A stretch of 64,000 bases of DNA from Membranipora membranacea (taxonomy: Eukaryota > Bryozoa > Gymnolaemata > Cheilostomatida > Membraniporidae): assembly GCA_914767715.1 (NCBI GenBank), contig OU612066.1:13831001-13895000 (forward strand), written 5' to 3'. Below are positions 10,339-24,300 of this stretch, one piece after another. The translations under genes were made by a program, and so were the position numbers. Below the pieces are notes generated by a model, which was given only the letters and a program-made list of their open reading frames with translations, had not been told where the DNA came from and ran no database searches. Every line of letters begins with the position of its first letter. Position 1 is the stretch's first letter.

Positions 10339-13300
10339 ATGCTTTTTTTTCGGCCAGATCAAAAAATAGATTTGCTTCTTACTAACCTCATAAGGAGGAG
10401 CAACTCCTGCTCATCTCGAATCTGCAGACCGTTTGGCTCTGCGGCTTTTCGTTCTCCGTCAGCGTCCGTTTTAATTAGGGCCACTTTTGCTATAAAAAAA
10501 CATGCCAAACGGCAGCATCGAATACCTAAATCTCTGTTGGATTCTTATCAACCTCCGACCAGTTCAAGCTCTTATTGCCCTCATTCAACACGCCGAATAT
10601 TTGAATCCTCGGATTAACAGGGGGGTCACAACGCTGACTTGAGAATCCAAAAATTATACCAAGGGAGGGTATCATGCTTTTTTTTCGGCCAGATCAAAAA
10701 ATAGATTTGCTTCTAACTAACCTCATAAGGAGGAGCAACTCCTGCTAATCTCGAATCTGCAGACCGTTTATCTCTGCGGCTTTTCGTTCTCCGTCAGCGT
10801 CCGTTTTAATTAGGGCCACTTTTGCTATAAAAAAACATGCCAAACGGCAGCATCGAAAAATTAAATCTCTGTTGGATACTTATCAAACTCCGACCAGTTC
10901 AAGCTCCTATAGCCCTCATTCAACACGCCGAATATTGGAATCCCCGGATTAACAGGGGGGTCGCAACGCTGACTTGAAGATCCAAAAATTATACCAAGGG
11001 AGAGTATCATGCGTTTTTTTCGGTCAGATCAAAAAATTGATTTGCTTCTAACTAACCTCATAAGGAGCAGCAACTCCTGCTCATCTCGAATCTGCAGACC
11101 GTTTGGCTCTGCGGCTTTTTGTTCTCCGTCAGCGTCCGTTTTAATTAGGGCCACTTTTGCTATAAAAAAACATCCAAATGGCAGCATCGAAAAATTAAAT
11201 CTCTGTTGGATTCTTATCAAACTCCGACCAGTTCAAGCTCTTATTGCCCTCATTCAACACCCCGAATATTGGAATCCTCGGATTAACAGGGGGGTCACAA
11301 CGCTGACTTGAAAATCCAAAAATGATACCAAGGGAGGGTATCATGCTTTTTTTTCGGCCAGATCAAAAAATAGATTTGCTTCTAACTAACCTCATAAGGA
11401 GGAGCAACTCCTGCTCATCTCGAATCTGCAGACCGTTTATCTCTGCGGCTTTTCGTTCTCCGTCAGCGTCCGTTTTAAATAGGGCCACTTTTGCTATAAA
11501 AAAACATGCCAAACGGCAGCATCGAAAAATTAAATCTCTGTTGGATTCTTATCAAACTCCGACCAGTTCAAGCTCTTATTGCCCTCATTCAACACGCCGA
11601 ATATTGGAATCCTCGGATTAACAGGGGATCACAAAGCTGACTTGAAAATCCAAAAATGATACCAAGGGAGGATATCATGCTTTTTTTTCGGCCAGATCAA
11701 AAAATAGATTTGCTTCTAACTAACCTCATAAGGAGGAGCAACTCCTGCTCATCTCGAATCTGCAGACCGTTTGGCTCTGCGGCTTTTTGTTCTCCGTCAG
11801 CGTCCGTTTTAATTAGGGCCACTTTTGCTATAAAAAAACATCCAAACGGCAGCATCGAAAAATTAAATCTCTGTTGGATTCTTATCAAACTCCGACCAGT
11901 TCAAGCTCTTATTGCCCTCATTCAACACGCCGAATATTGGAATCCTCGGATTAACAGGGGGGTCACAACGCTAACTTGAAAATCCAAAAATTATACCAAT
12001 GGAGGGTATCATGCTTTTTTTTCGGCCAGATCAAAAAATAGATTTGCTTCTAAATAACCTCATTAGGAGGAGCAACTCCTGCTCATCTCGAATCTGCAGA
12101 CCGTTTGGCTCTGCGGCTTTTTGTTCTCCGTCAGCGTCCGTTTTAATTAGGGCCACTTTTGCTATAAAAAAACATGCCAAACGGCAGCATCGGAAAATTA
12201 AATCTCTGTTGGATACTTATCAAACTCCGACCAGTTCAAGCTCTTATTGCCCTCATTCAACACGCCGAATATTTGAATCCTCGGATTAACAGGGGGGTCA
12301 CAACGCTGACTTGAAAATCCAAAAATTATACCAATGGAGGGTATCATGCTTTTTTTTCGGCCGGATCAAAAAATAGATTTGCTTTTAACTAACCTCAGAA
12401 GGAGGAGCAACTCCTGCTCATCTCGAATCTGCAGACCGTTTGGCTCTGCGGCTTTTCGTTCTCCGTCAGCGTCCGTTTTAATTAGGGCCACTTTTGCTAT
12501 AAAAAAACATGCCAAACGGCAGCATCGAAAAATTAAATCTCTGTTGGATTCTTATCAAACTCCGACCAGTTCAAGCTCTTATTGCCCTCATTCAACACGC
12601 CGAATATTTGAATCCTCGGATTAACAGGGGGGTCACAACGCTGACTTGAAAATCCAAATATTATACCAAGGGAGGGTATCATGCTTTTCTTTCGGCCAGA
12701 TCAAAAAATAGATTTGCTTCTAACTAACCTCATAAGGAGGAGCAACTCCTGCTCATCTCGATCTGCAGACCGCTTAGCTCTGCGGCTTTTCGTTCTCCGT
12801 CAGCGTCCGTTTTAATTAGGGCCACTTTTGCTATAAAAAAACATGCCAAACGGCAGCATCGAAAAATTAAATCTCCGTTGGATTCTTATCAAACTCCGAC
12901 CAGTTCAAGGTCTTATTGCCCTCATTCAACACGCCGAATATTGGAATCCTCGGATTAACAGGGGGGTCACAAAGCTGACTTGAAAATCCAAAAATCATAC
13001 CAAGGGAGGGTATCATGCTTTTCTTTCGGCCAGATCAAAAAATAGATTTGCTTCTAACTAACCTCATAAGGAGGAGCAACTCCTGCGCATGTCGAATCTG
13101 CAGACCGTTTGGCTCTGCGGCTTTTCGTTCTCCGTCAGCGTCCGCTTTAATTAGGGCCACTTTTGCTATAAAAAAACATGCCAAATGGCAGCATCGAAAA
13201 ATTGAATCTCTGTTGGATTCTTATCAAACTCCGACCAGTTCAAGCTCTTATTGCCCTCATTCAACACGCCGAATATTGGAATCCTCGGATTAACAGGGGG

Positions 13301-16300
13301 GTCACAACGCTGACTTGAAAATCAAAAAATTATACCAAGGGAGGGTATCATGCTTTTTTTTCGGCCAGATCAAAAAATAGATTTGCTTCTAACTAACCTC
13401 ATAAGGAGGAGCAACTCCTGCTCATCTCGAATCTGCAGACCGTTTGGCTCTGCGGCTTTTCGTTCTCCGTCAGCGTCCGTTTGAATTAGGGCCACTTTTG
13501 CTATAAAAAAAACATGCCAAACGGCAGCATCGAAAAATTAAATCTCTGTTGGATTCTTATCAAACTCCGACCTGTTCAAGCTCTTATTGCCCTCATTCAA
13601 CACGCCGAATATTGGAATCCTCGGATTAACAGGGGGGTCACAACGCTGACTTGAAAATCCAAATATTATACCAAGGGAGGGTATCATGCTTTTCTTTCGG
13701 CCAGATCAAAAAATAGATTTGCTTCTAACTAACCTCATAAGGAGGAGCAACTCCTGCTCATCTCGATCTGCAGACCGCTTAGCTCTGCGGCTTTTCGTTC
13801 TCCGTCAGCGTCCGTTTTAATTAGGGCCACTTTTGCTATAAAAAAACATGCCAAACGGCAGCATCGAAAAATTAAATCTCCGTTGGATTCTTATCAAACT
13901 CCGACCAGTTCAAGGTCTTATTGCCCTCATTCAACACGCCGAATATTGGAATCCTCGGATTAACAGGGGGGTCACAAATCTGACTTGAAAATCCAAAAAT
14001 CATACCAAGGGAGGGTATCATGCTTTTCTTTCGGCCAGATCAAAAAATAGATTTGCTTCTAACTAACCTCATAAGGAGGAGCAACTCCTGCGCATGTCGA
14101 ATCTGCAGACCGTTTGGCTCTGCGGCTTTTCGTTCTCCGTCAGCGTCCGCTTTAATTAGGGCCACTTTTGCTATAAAAAAACATGCCAAATGGCAGCATC
14201 GAAAAATTTAATCTCTGTTGGATTCTTATCAAACTCCGACCAGTTCAAGCTCTTATTGCCCTCATTCAACACGCCGAATATTGGAATCCTCGGATTAACA
14301 GGGGGGTCACAACGCTGACTTGAAAATCAAAAAATTATACCAAGGGAGGGTATCATGCTTTTTTTTCGGCCAGATCAAAAAATAGATTTGCTTCTAACTA
14401 ACCTCATAAGGAGGAGCAACTCCTGCTCATCTCGAATCTGCAGACCGTTTGGCTCTGCGGCTTTTCGTTCTCCGTCAGCGTCCGTTTGAATTAGGGCCAC
14501 TTTTGCTATAAAAAAAACATGCCAAACGGCAGCATCGAAAAATTAAATCTCTGTTGGATTCTTATCAAACTCCGACCTGTTCAAGCTCTTATTGCCCTCA
14601 TTCAACACGCCGAATATTGGAATCCTCGGATTAACAGGGGGGTCACAACGCTAACTTGAAAATCCAAAAATTATACCAATGGAGGGTATCATGCTTTTTT
14701 TTCGGCCAGATCAAAAAATAGATTTGCTTCTAACTAACCTCATTAGGAGGAGCAACTCCTGCTCATCTCGAATCTGCAGACCGTTTGGCTCTGCGGCTTT
14801 TTGTTCTCCGTCAGCGTCCGTTTTAATTAGGGCCACTTTTGCTATAAAAAAACATGCCAAACGGCAGCATCGGTAAATTAAATCTCTGTTGGATACTTAT
14901 CAAACTCCGATCAGTTCAAGCTCTTATTGCCCTCATTCAACACGCCGAATATTTGAATCCTCGGATTAACAGGGGGGTCACAACGCTGACTTGAAAATCC
15001 AAAAATTATACCAATGGAGGGTATCATGCTTTTTTTTCGGCCGGATCAAAAAATAGATTTGCTTTTAACTAACCTCAGAAGGAGGAGCAACTCCTGCCTA
15101 TCTCGAATCTGCAGACCGTTTGGCTCTGCGGCTTTTCGTTCTCCGTCAGCGTTCGTTTTAATTAGGGCCACTTTTGCTATAAAAAAACATGCCAAACGGC
15201 AGCATCGAAAAAGTAAATCTCTGTTGGATTCTTATCAAACTCCGACCAGTTCAAGCTCTTATTGCCCTCATTCAACACGCCGAATATTTGAATCCTCGGA
15301 TTAACAGGGGGGTCACAACGCTGACTTGAAAATCCAAATATTATACCAAGGGAGGGAATCATGCTTTTCTTTCGGCCAGATCAAAAAATAGATTTGCTTC
15401 TAACTAACCCCATAAGGAGGAGCAACTCCTGCTCATCTCGATCTGCAGACCGCTTAGCTCTGCGGCTTTTCGTTCTCCGTCAGCGTCCGTTTTAATTAGG
15501 GCCACTTTTGCTATAAAAAAACATGCCAAACGGCAGCATCGAAAAATTAAATCTCCGTTGGATTCTTATCAAACTCCGACCAGTTCAAGCTCTTATTGCC
15601 CTCATTCAACACGCCGAATATTGGAATCCTCGGATTAACAGGGGGGTCACAACGCTGACTTGAAAATCAAAAAATTATACCAAGGGAGGGTATCATGCTT
15701 TTTTTTCGGCCAGATCAAAAAATAGATTTGCTTCTAACTAACCTCATAAGGAGGAGCAACTCCTGCTCATCTCGAATCTGCAGACCGTTTGGCTCTGCGG
15801 CTTTTCGTTCTCCGTCAGCGTCCGTTTGAATTAGGGCCACTTTTGCTATAAAAAAAACATGCCAAACGGCAGCATCGAAAAATTAAATCTCTGTTGGATT
15901 CTTATCAAACTCCGACCAGTTCAAGCTCTTATTGCCCTCATTCAACACGCCGAATATTTGAATCCTCGGATTAACAGGGGGGTCACAACGCTGACTTGAA
16001 AATCCAAAAATTATACCAATGGAGGGTATCATGCTTTTTTTTCGGCCAGATCAAAAAATAGATTTGCTTCTAACTAACCTCATAAGGAGGAGCAACTCCT
16101 GCTCATCTCGAATCTGCAGATCGTTTGGCTCTGCAGCTTTTCGTTCTCCGTCAGCGTCCGTTTTAATTAGGGCCACTTTTGCTATACAAAAACATGCCAA
16201 ACGCCAGCATCGAAAAATTAAATCTCTGTTGGATTCTTATCTAACTCCTACCAGTTCAAGCTCTTATTGCCGTCATTCAACACGCCGAATATTAAAATCC

Positions 16301-17704
16301 TTGGATTAACAGGGGGGTCACAACGCTAACTTGAAAATCCAAAAATTATACCAAGGGAGGGTATCATGCTTTTTTTTCGGCCAGATCAAAAAATAGATTT
16401 GCTTCTAACTTACCTCATAAGGAGGAGCAACTCCTGCTCATCTCGAATCTGCAGACCGTTTGGCTCTGTGGCTTTTCGTTCTCCGTCGGCGTTCGTTTTA
16501 ATTAGGGCCACTTTTGCTATTAAAAAACATGCCAAACGGCAGCATCGAAAAATTAAATCTCTGTTGGATTCTTATCAAACTCCGACCAGTTCAAGCTCTT
16601 ATTGCCCTCATTCAACACGGCGAATATTGGAATCCTCGGATTAACAGGGGGGTCACAACGCTGACTTGAAAATCCAAAAATTATATCAAGGGAGGGTATC
16701 ATGCTTTTTTTTCGTCCAAATCAAAAAATATCTTTGCTTCTAACTAACCTCATAAGGAGGAGCAACTCCTGCTCATCTCCAATCTGCAGACCGTTTGGCT
16801 CTGCGGCTTTTTGTTCTCCGTCAGCGTCCGTTTTAATTAGGGCCACTTTTGCTATAAAAAAACATGCAAAACGGCAGCATCGAAAAATTAAATCTCTGTT
16901 GGATTCTTATCAAACTCCGACCAGTTCAAGCTCTTATTGCCCTCATTCAACACGCCGAATATTGGAATCCTCGGATTAACAGGGGGGTCACAACGCTGAC
17001 TTGAAAATCCAAAAATTATACCAATGGAGGGTATCATGCTTTTTTTTCGGCCGGATCAAAAAATAGATTTGCTTTTAACTAACCTCAGAAGGAGGAGCAA
17101 CTCCTGCTCATCTCGAATATGCAGACCGTTTGGCTCTGCGGTTTTTCGTTCTCCGTCAGCGTCCGTTTTAATTAGGGCCACTTTTGCTATAAAAAAACAT
17201 GCTAAACGGCAGCATCGAAAAATTAAATCTCTGTTGGATTCTTATCAAACTCCGACCAGTTCAAGCTCTTATTGTCCTCATTCAACACGCCGAATATTTG
17301 AATCCTCGGATTAACAGGGGGGTCACAACGCTGACTTGAAAATCCAAATATTATACCAAGGGAGGGTATCATGCTTTTTTTCGGACAGATCAAAAAATAG
17401 ATTTGCTTCTAACTAACCTCATAAGGAGGAGCAACTCCTGCTCATCTCGAATCTGCAGACCGTTTGGCTCTGCGGCTTTTCGTTCTCCGTCGGCGTTCGT
17501 TTTAATTAGGGCCACTTTTGCTATAGAAAAACATGCCAAACGGCAGCATCGAAAAATTAAATCTCTGTTGGATTCTTATCAAACTCCGACCAGTTCAAGC
17601 TCTTATTGCCCTCATTCAACACGCCGAATATTGGAATCCTCGGATTAACAGGGGGGTCACAACGCTGACTTGAAAATCCAAAAATTATACCAAGGGAGGG
17701 TATC
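10339..17704 (+). repeat. Segmental block copy 1 (about 22 monomers)
   Basis: This block recurs at 21390-28754 with offset 11051 bp (11050 after a 1-bp loss near 26360). The order of monomer types is the same: GAATACCTAAATC type, CTGCTAATC type, GTTTTTTTCGGTCAG type (11009), CCGTTTATC type, CATCCAAACGG type, CTCATTAGG type, CTCAGAAGG type, then two tandem three-monomer cycles and the CAGATCGTTTGG, CTTACCTCATAAGG and TCGTCCAAATC types. Differences I noticed are isolated single bases. Confidence 0.9.
12681..14690 (+). repeat. Tandem duplication of a three-monomer HOR (1005 bp)
   Basis: Monomers 12681, 13015, 13350 repeat as 13686, 14020, 14355. Types are CTCGATCTGCAG (1-bp deletion), CTGCGCATGTCG with AAATGGCAGC, and GTTTGAATTAGG with A8 and CGACCTGTTC. 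The same doubled trimer appears inside the other segmental copies (19044, 23732 and 34114 onward), so it predates the large duplications. Confidence 0.9.
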
Positions 17705-20700
17705 ATGCTTTTTTTTCGGCCAGATCAAAAAATAGATTTGCTTCTTACTAACCTCATAAGGAGGAGCAACTCCTGCTCATCTCGAATCTGCAGACCGTTT
17801 GGCTCTGCGGCTTTTCGTTCTCCGTCAGCGTCCGTTTTAATTAGGGCCACTTTTGCTATAAAAAAACATGCCAAACGGCAGCATCGAATACCTAAATCTC
17901 TGTTGGATTCTTATCAACCTCCGACCAGTTCAAGCTCTTATTGCCCTCATTCAACACGCCGAATATTTGAATCCTCGGATTAACAGGGGGGTCACAACGC
18001 TGACTTGAGAATCCAAAAATTATACCAAGGGAGGGTATCATGCTTTTTTTTCGGCCAGATCAAAAAATAGATTTGCTTCTAACTAACCTCATAAGGAGGA
18101 GCAACTCCTGCTCATCTCGAATCTGCAGACCGTTTGGCTCTGCGGCTTTTTGTTCTCCGTCAGCGTCCGTTTTAATTAGGGCCACTTTTGCTATAAAAAA
18201 ACATCCAAACGGCAGCATCGAAAAATTAAATCTCTGTTGGATTCTTATCAAACTCCGACCAGTTCAAGCTCTTATTGCCCTCATTCAACACGCCGAATAT
18301 TGGAATCCTCGGATTAACAGGGGGGTCACAACGCTAACTTGAAAATCCAAAAATTATACCAATGGAGGGTATCATGCTTTTTTTTCGGCCAGATCAAAAA
18401 ATAGATTTGCTTCTAAATAACCTCATTAGGAGGAGCAACTCCTGCTCATCTCGAATCTGCAGACCGTTTGGCTCTGCGGCTTTTTGTTCTCCGTCAGCGT
18501 CCGTTTTAATTAGGGCCACTTTTGCTATAAAAAAACATGCCAAACGGCAGCATCGGAAAATTAAATCTCTGTTGGATACTTATCAAACTCCGACCAGTTC
18601 AAGCTCTTATTGCCCTCATTCAACACGCCGAATATTTGAATCCTCGGATTAACAGGGGGGTCACAACGCTGACTTGAAAATCCAAAAATTATACCAATGG
18701 AGGGTATCATGCTTTTTTTTCGGCCGGATCAAAAAATAGATTTGCTTTTAACTAACCTCAGAAGGAGGAGCAACTCCTGCTCATCTCGAATCTGCAGACC
18801 GTTTGGCTCTGCGGCTTTTCGTTCTCCGTCAGCGTCCGTTTTAATTAGGGCCACTTTTGCTATAAAAAAACATGCCAAACGGCAGCATCGAAAAATTAAA
18901 TCTCTGTTGGATTCTTATCAAACTCCGACCAGTTCAAGCTCTTATTGCCCTCATTCAACACGCCGAGTATTTGAATCCTCGGATTAACAGGGGGGTCACA
19001 ACGCTGACTTGAAAATCCAAATATTATACCAAGGGAGGGTATCATGCTTTTCTTTCGGCCAGATCAAAAAATAGATTTGCTTCTAACTAACCTCATAAGG
19101 AGGAGCAACTCCTGCTCATCTCGATCTGCAGACCGCTTAGCTCTGCGGCTTTTCGTTCTCCGTCAGCGTCCGTTTTAATTAGGGCCACTTTTGCTATAAA
19201 AAAGCATGCCAAACGGCAGCATCGAAAAATTAAATCTCCGTTGGATTCTTATCAAACTCCGACCAGTTCAAGGTCTTATTGCCCTCATTCAACACGCCGA
19301 ATATTGGAATCCTCGGATTAACAGGGGGGTCACAAAGCTGACTTGAAAATCCAAAAATCATACCAAGGGAGGGTATCATGCTTTTCTTTCGGCCAGATCA
19401 AAAAATAGATTTGCTTCTAACTAACCTCATAAGGAGGAGCAACTCCTGCGCATGTCGAATCTGCAGACCGTTTGGCTCTGCGGCTTTTCGTTCTCCGTCA
19501 GCGTCCGCTTTAATTAGGGCCACTTTTGCTATAAAAAAACATGCCAAATGGCAGCATCGAAAAATTGAATCTCTGTTGGATTCTTATCAAACTCCGACCA
19601 GTTCAAGCTCTTATTGCCCTCATTCAACACGCCGAATATTGGAATCCTCGGATTAACAGGGGGGTCACAACGCTGACTTGAAAATCAAAAAATTATACCA
19701 AGGGAGGGTATCATGCTTTTTTTTCGGCCAGATCAAAAAATAGATTTGCTTCTAACTAACCTCATAAGGAGGAGCAACTCCTGCTCATCTCGAATCTGCA
19801 GACCGTTTGGCTCTGCGGCTTTTCGTTCTCCGTCAGCGTCCGTTTGAATTAGGGCCACTTTTGCTATAAAAAAAACATGCCAAACGGCAGCATCGAAAAA
19901 TTAAATCTCTGTTGGATTCTTATCAAACTCCGACCTGTTCAAGCTCTTATTGCCCTCATTCAACACGCCGAATATTGGAATCCTCGGATTAACAGGGGGG
20001 TCACAACGCTGACTTGAAAATCCAAATATTATACCAAGGGAGGGTATCATGCTTTTCTTTCGGCCAGATCAAAAAATAGATTTGCTTCTAACTAACCTCA
20101 TAAGGAGGAGCAACTCCTGCTCATCTCGATCTGCAGACCGCTTAGCTCTGCGGCTTTTCGTTCTCCGTCAGCGTCCGTTTTAATTAGGGCCACTTTTGCT
20201 ATAAAAAAACATGCCAAACGGCAGCATCGAAAAATTAAATCTCCGTTGGATTCTTATCAAACTCCGACCAGTTCAAGGTCTTATTGCCCTCATTCAACAC
20301 GCCGAATATTGGAATCCTCGGATTAACAGGGGGGTCACAAATCTGACTTGAAAATCCAAAAATCATACCAAGGGAGGGTATCATGCTTTTCTTTCGGCCA
20401 GATCAAAAAACAGATTTGCTTCTAACTAACCTCATAAGGAGGAGCAACTCCTGCGCATGTCGAATCTGCAGACCGTTTGGCTCTGCGGCTTTTCGTTCTC
20501 CGTCAGCGTCCGCTTTAATTAGGGCCACTTTTGCTATAAAAAAACATGCCAAATGGCAGCATCGAAAAATTGAATCTCTGTTGGATTCTTATCAAACTCC
20601 GACCAGTTCAAGCTCTTATTGCCCTCATTCAACACGCCGAATATTGGAATCCTCGGATTAACAGGGGGGTCACAACGCTGACTTGAAAATCAAAAAATTA

Positions 20701-21389
20701 TACCAAGGGAGGGTATCATGCTTTTTTTTCGGCCAGATCAAAAAATAGATTTGCTTCTAACTAACCTCATAAGGAGGAGCAACTCCTGCTCATCTCGAAT
20801 CTGCAGACCGTTTGGCTCTGCGGCTTTTCGTTCTCCGTCAGCGTCCGTTTGAATTAGGGCCACTTTTGCTATAAAAAAAACATGCCAAACGGCAGCATCG
20901 AAAAATTAAATCTCTGTTGGATTCTTATCAAACTCCGACCTGTTCAAGCTCTTATTGCCCTCATTCAACACGCCGAATATTGGAATCCTCGGATTAACAG
21001 GGGGGTCACAACGCTAACTTGAAAATCCAAAAATTATACCAATGGAGGGTATCATGCTTTTTTTTCGGCCAGATCAAAAAATAGATTTGCTTCTAACTAA
21101 CCTCATTAGGAGGAGCAACTCCTGCTCATCTCGAATCTGCAGACCGTTTGGCTCTGCGGCTTTTCGTTCTCCGTCGGCGTTCGTTTTAATTAGGGCCACT
21201 TTTGCTATAGAAAAACATGCCAAACGGCAGCATCGAAAAATTAAATCTCTGTTGGATTCTTATCAAACTCCGACCAGTTCAAGCTCTTATTGCCCTCATT
21301 CAACACGCCGAATATTGGAATCCTCGGATTAACAGGGGGGGTCACAACGCTGACTTGAAAATCCAAAAATTATACCAAGGGAGGGTATC
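17705..21389 (+). repeat. Eleven-monomer block, internally deleted copy of 10339-14747
   Basis: Monomer 17705 matches 10339. From 18040 the block matches 11677 onward at offset 6363, so three monomers equivalent to 10674-11676 are missing. It ends in a chimeric monomer at 21054 whose left part matches 14691 and whose right part matches the monomer starting near 17370. The next unit (21390) restarts the 10339 type. The simplest reading is two unequal exchanges in register. Confidence 0.8.
21054..21389 (+). repeat. Chimeric monomer at block junction
   Basis: The left part has CTCATTAGG, specific to the 14691 type (T at 21107). From 21165 it has CTTTTCG, then GGCGTTCG and TATAGAAAAAC, specific to the 17370 type. 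The exchange lies between 21107 and 21165, within the conserved inverted-repeat segment. The unit is 336 bp because of a G7 run. Confidence 0.85.
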
Positions 21390-24300
21390 ATGCTTTTTTT
21401 TCGGCCAGATCAAAAAATAGATTTGCTTCTTACTAACCTCATAAGGAGGAGCAACTCCTGCTCATCTCGAATCTGCAGACCGTTTGGCTCTGCGGCTTTT
21501 CGTTCTCCGTCAGCGTCCGTTTTAATTAGGGCCACTTTTGCTATAAAAAAACATGCCAAACGGCAGCATCGAATACCTAAATCTCTGTTGGATTCTTATC
21601 AACCTCCGACCAGTTCAAGCTCTTATTGCCCTCATTCAACACGCCGAATATTTGAATCCTCGGATTAACAGGGGGGTCACAACGCTGACTTGAGAATCCA
21701 AAAATTATACCAAGGGAGGGTATCATGCTTTTTTTTCGGCCAGATCAAAAAATAGATTTGCTTCTAACTAACCTCATAAGGAGGAGCAACTCCTGCTAAT
21801 CTCGAATCTGCAGACCGTTTATCTCTGCGGCTTTTCGTTCTCCGTCAGCGTCCGTTTTAATTAGGGCCACTTTTGCTATAAAAAAACATGCCAAACGGCA
21901 GCATCGAAAAATTAAATCTCTGTTGGATACTTATCAAACTCCGACCAGTTCAAGCTCCTATAGCCCTCATTCAACACGCCGAATATTGGAATCCCCGGAT
22001 TAACAGGGGGGTCGCAACGCTGACTTGAAGATCCAAAAATTATACCAAGGGAGAGTATCATGCGTTTTTTTCGGTCAGATCAAAAAATTGATTTGCTTCT
22101 AACTAACCTCATAAGGAGCAGCAACTCCTGCTCATCTCGAATCTGCAGACCGTTTGGCTCTGCGGCTTTTTGTTCTCCGTCAGCGTCCGTTTTAATTAGG
22201 GCCACTTTTGCTATAAAAAAACATCCAAATGGCAGCATCGAAAAATTAAATCTCTGTTGGATTCTTATCAAACTCCGACCAGTTCAAGCTCTTATTGCCC
22301 TCATTCAACACCCCGAATATTGGAATCCTCGGATTAACAGGGGGGTCACAACGCTGACTTGAAAATCCAAAAATGATACCAAGGGAGGGTATCATGCTTT
22401 TTTTTCGGCCAGATCAAAAAATAGATTTGCTTCTAACTAACCTCATAAGGAGGAGCAACTCCTGCTCATCTCGAATCTGCAGACCGTTTATCTCTGCGGC
22501 TTTTCGTTCTCCGTCAGCGTCCGTTTTAAATAGGGCCACTTTTGCTATAAAAAAACATGCCAAACGGCAGCATCGAAAAATTAAATCTCTGTTGGATTCT
22601 TATTAAACTCCGACCAGTTCAAGCTCTTATTGCCCTCATTCAACACGCCGAATATTGGAATCCTCGGATTAACAGGGGATCACAAAGCTGACTTGAAAAT
22701 CCAAAAATGATACCAAGGGAGGATATCATGCTTTTTTTTCGGCCAGATCAAAAAATAGATTTGCTTCTAACTAACCTCATAAGGAGGAGCAACTCCTGCT
22801 CATCTCGAATCTGCAGACCGTTTGGCTCTGCGGCTTTTTGTTCTCCGTCAGCGTCCGTTTTAATTAGGGCCACTTTTGCTATAAAAAAACATCCAAACGG
22901 CAGCATCGAAAAATTAAATCTCTGTTGGATTCTTATCAAACTCCGACCAGTTCAAGCTCTTATTGCCCTCATTCAACACGCCGAATATTGGAATCCTCGG
23001 ATTAACAGGGGGGTCACAACGCTAACTTGAAAATCCAAAAATTATACCAATGGAGGGTATCATGCTTTTTTTTCGGCCAGATCAAAAAATAGATTTGCTT
23101 CTAAATAACCTCATTAGGAGGAGCAACTCCTGCTCATCTCGAATCTGCAGACCGTTTGGCTCTGCGGCTTTTTGTTCTCCGTCAGCGTCCGTTTTAATTA
23201 GGGCCACTTTTGCTATAAAAAAACATGCCAAACGGCAGCATCGGAAAATTAAATCTCTGTTGGATACTTATCAAACTCCGACCAGTTCAAGCTCTTATTG
23301 CCCTCATTCAACACGCCGAATATTTGAATCCTCGGATTAACAGGGGGGTCACAACGCTGACTTGAAAATCCAAAAATTATACCAATGGAGGGTATCATGC
23401 TTTTTTTTCGGCCGGATCAAAAAATAGATTTGCTTTTAACTAACCTCAGAAGGAGGAGCAACTCCTGCTCATCTCGAATCTGCAGACCGTTTGGCTCTGC
23501 GGCTTTTCGTTCTCCGTCAGCGTCCGTTTTAATTAGGGCCACTTTTGCTATAAAAAAACATGCCAAACGGCAGCATCGAAAAATTAAATCTCTGTTGGAT
23601 TCTTATCAAACTCCGACCAGTTCAAGCTCTTATTGCCCTCATTCAACACGCCGAATATTTGAATCCTCGGATTAACAGGGGGGTCACAACGCTGACTTGA
23701 AAATCCAAATATTATACCAAGGGAGGGTATCATGCTTTTCTTTCGGCCAGATCAAAAAATAGATTTGCTTCTAACTAACCTCATAAGGAGGAGCAACTCC
23801 TGCTCATCTCGATCTGCAGACCGCTTAGCTCTGCGGCTTTTCGTTCTCCGTCAGCGTCCGTTTTAATTAGGGCCACTTTTGCTATAAAAAAGCATGCCAA
23901 ACGGCAGCATCGAAAAATTAAATCTCCGTTGGATTCTTATCAAACTCCGACCAGTTCAAGGTCTTATTGCCCTCATTCAACACGCCGAATATTGGAATCC
24001 TCGGATTAACAGGGGGGTCACAAAGCTGACTTGAAAATCCAAAAATCATACCAAGGGAGGGTATCATGCTTTTCTTTCTGCCAGATCAAAAAATAGATTT
24101 GCTTCTAACTAACCTCATAAGGAGGAGCAACTCCTGCGCATGTCGAATCTGCAGACCGTTTGGCTCTGCGGCTTTTCGTTCTCCGTCAGCGTCCGCTTTA
24201 ATTAGGGCCACTTTTGCTATAAAAAAACATGCCAAATGGCAGCATCGAAAAATTGAATCTCTGTTGGATTCTTATCAAACTCCGACCAGTTCAAGCTCTT

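Noticed and set aside
11029-11220. Minus-strand 63-codon ORFs (also near 18060, 22080, 32462) as genes
   Set aside because: They arise from a 1-bp loss in the CATCCAAA monomer type that happens to open the frame, and they recur only because that monomer was duplicated.
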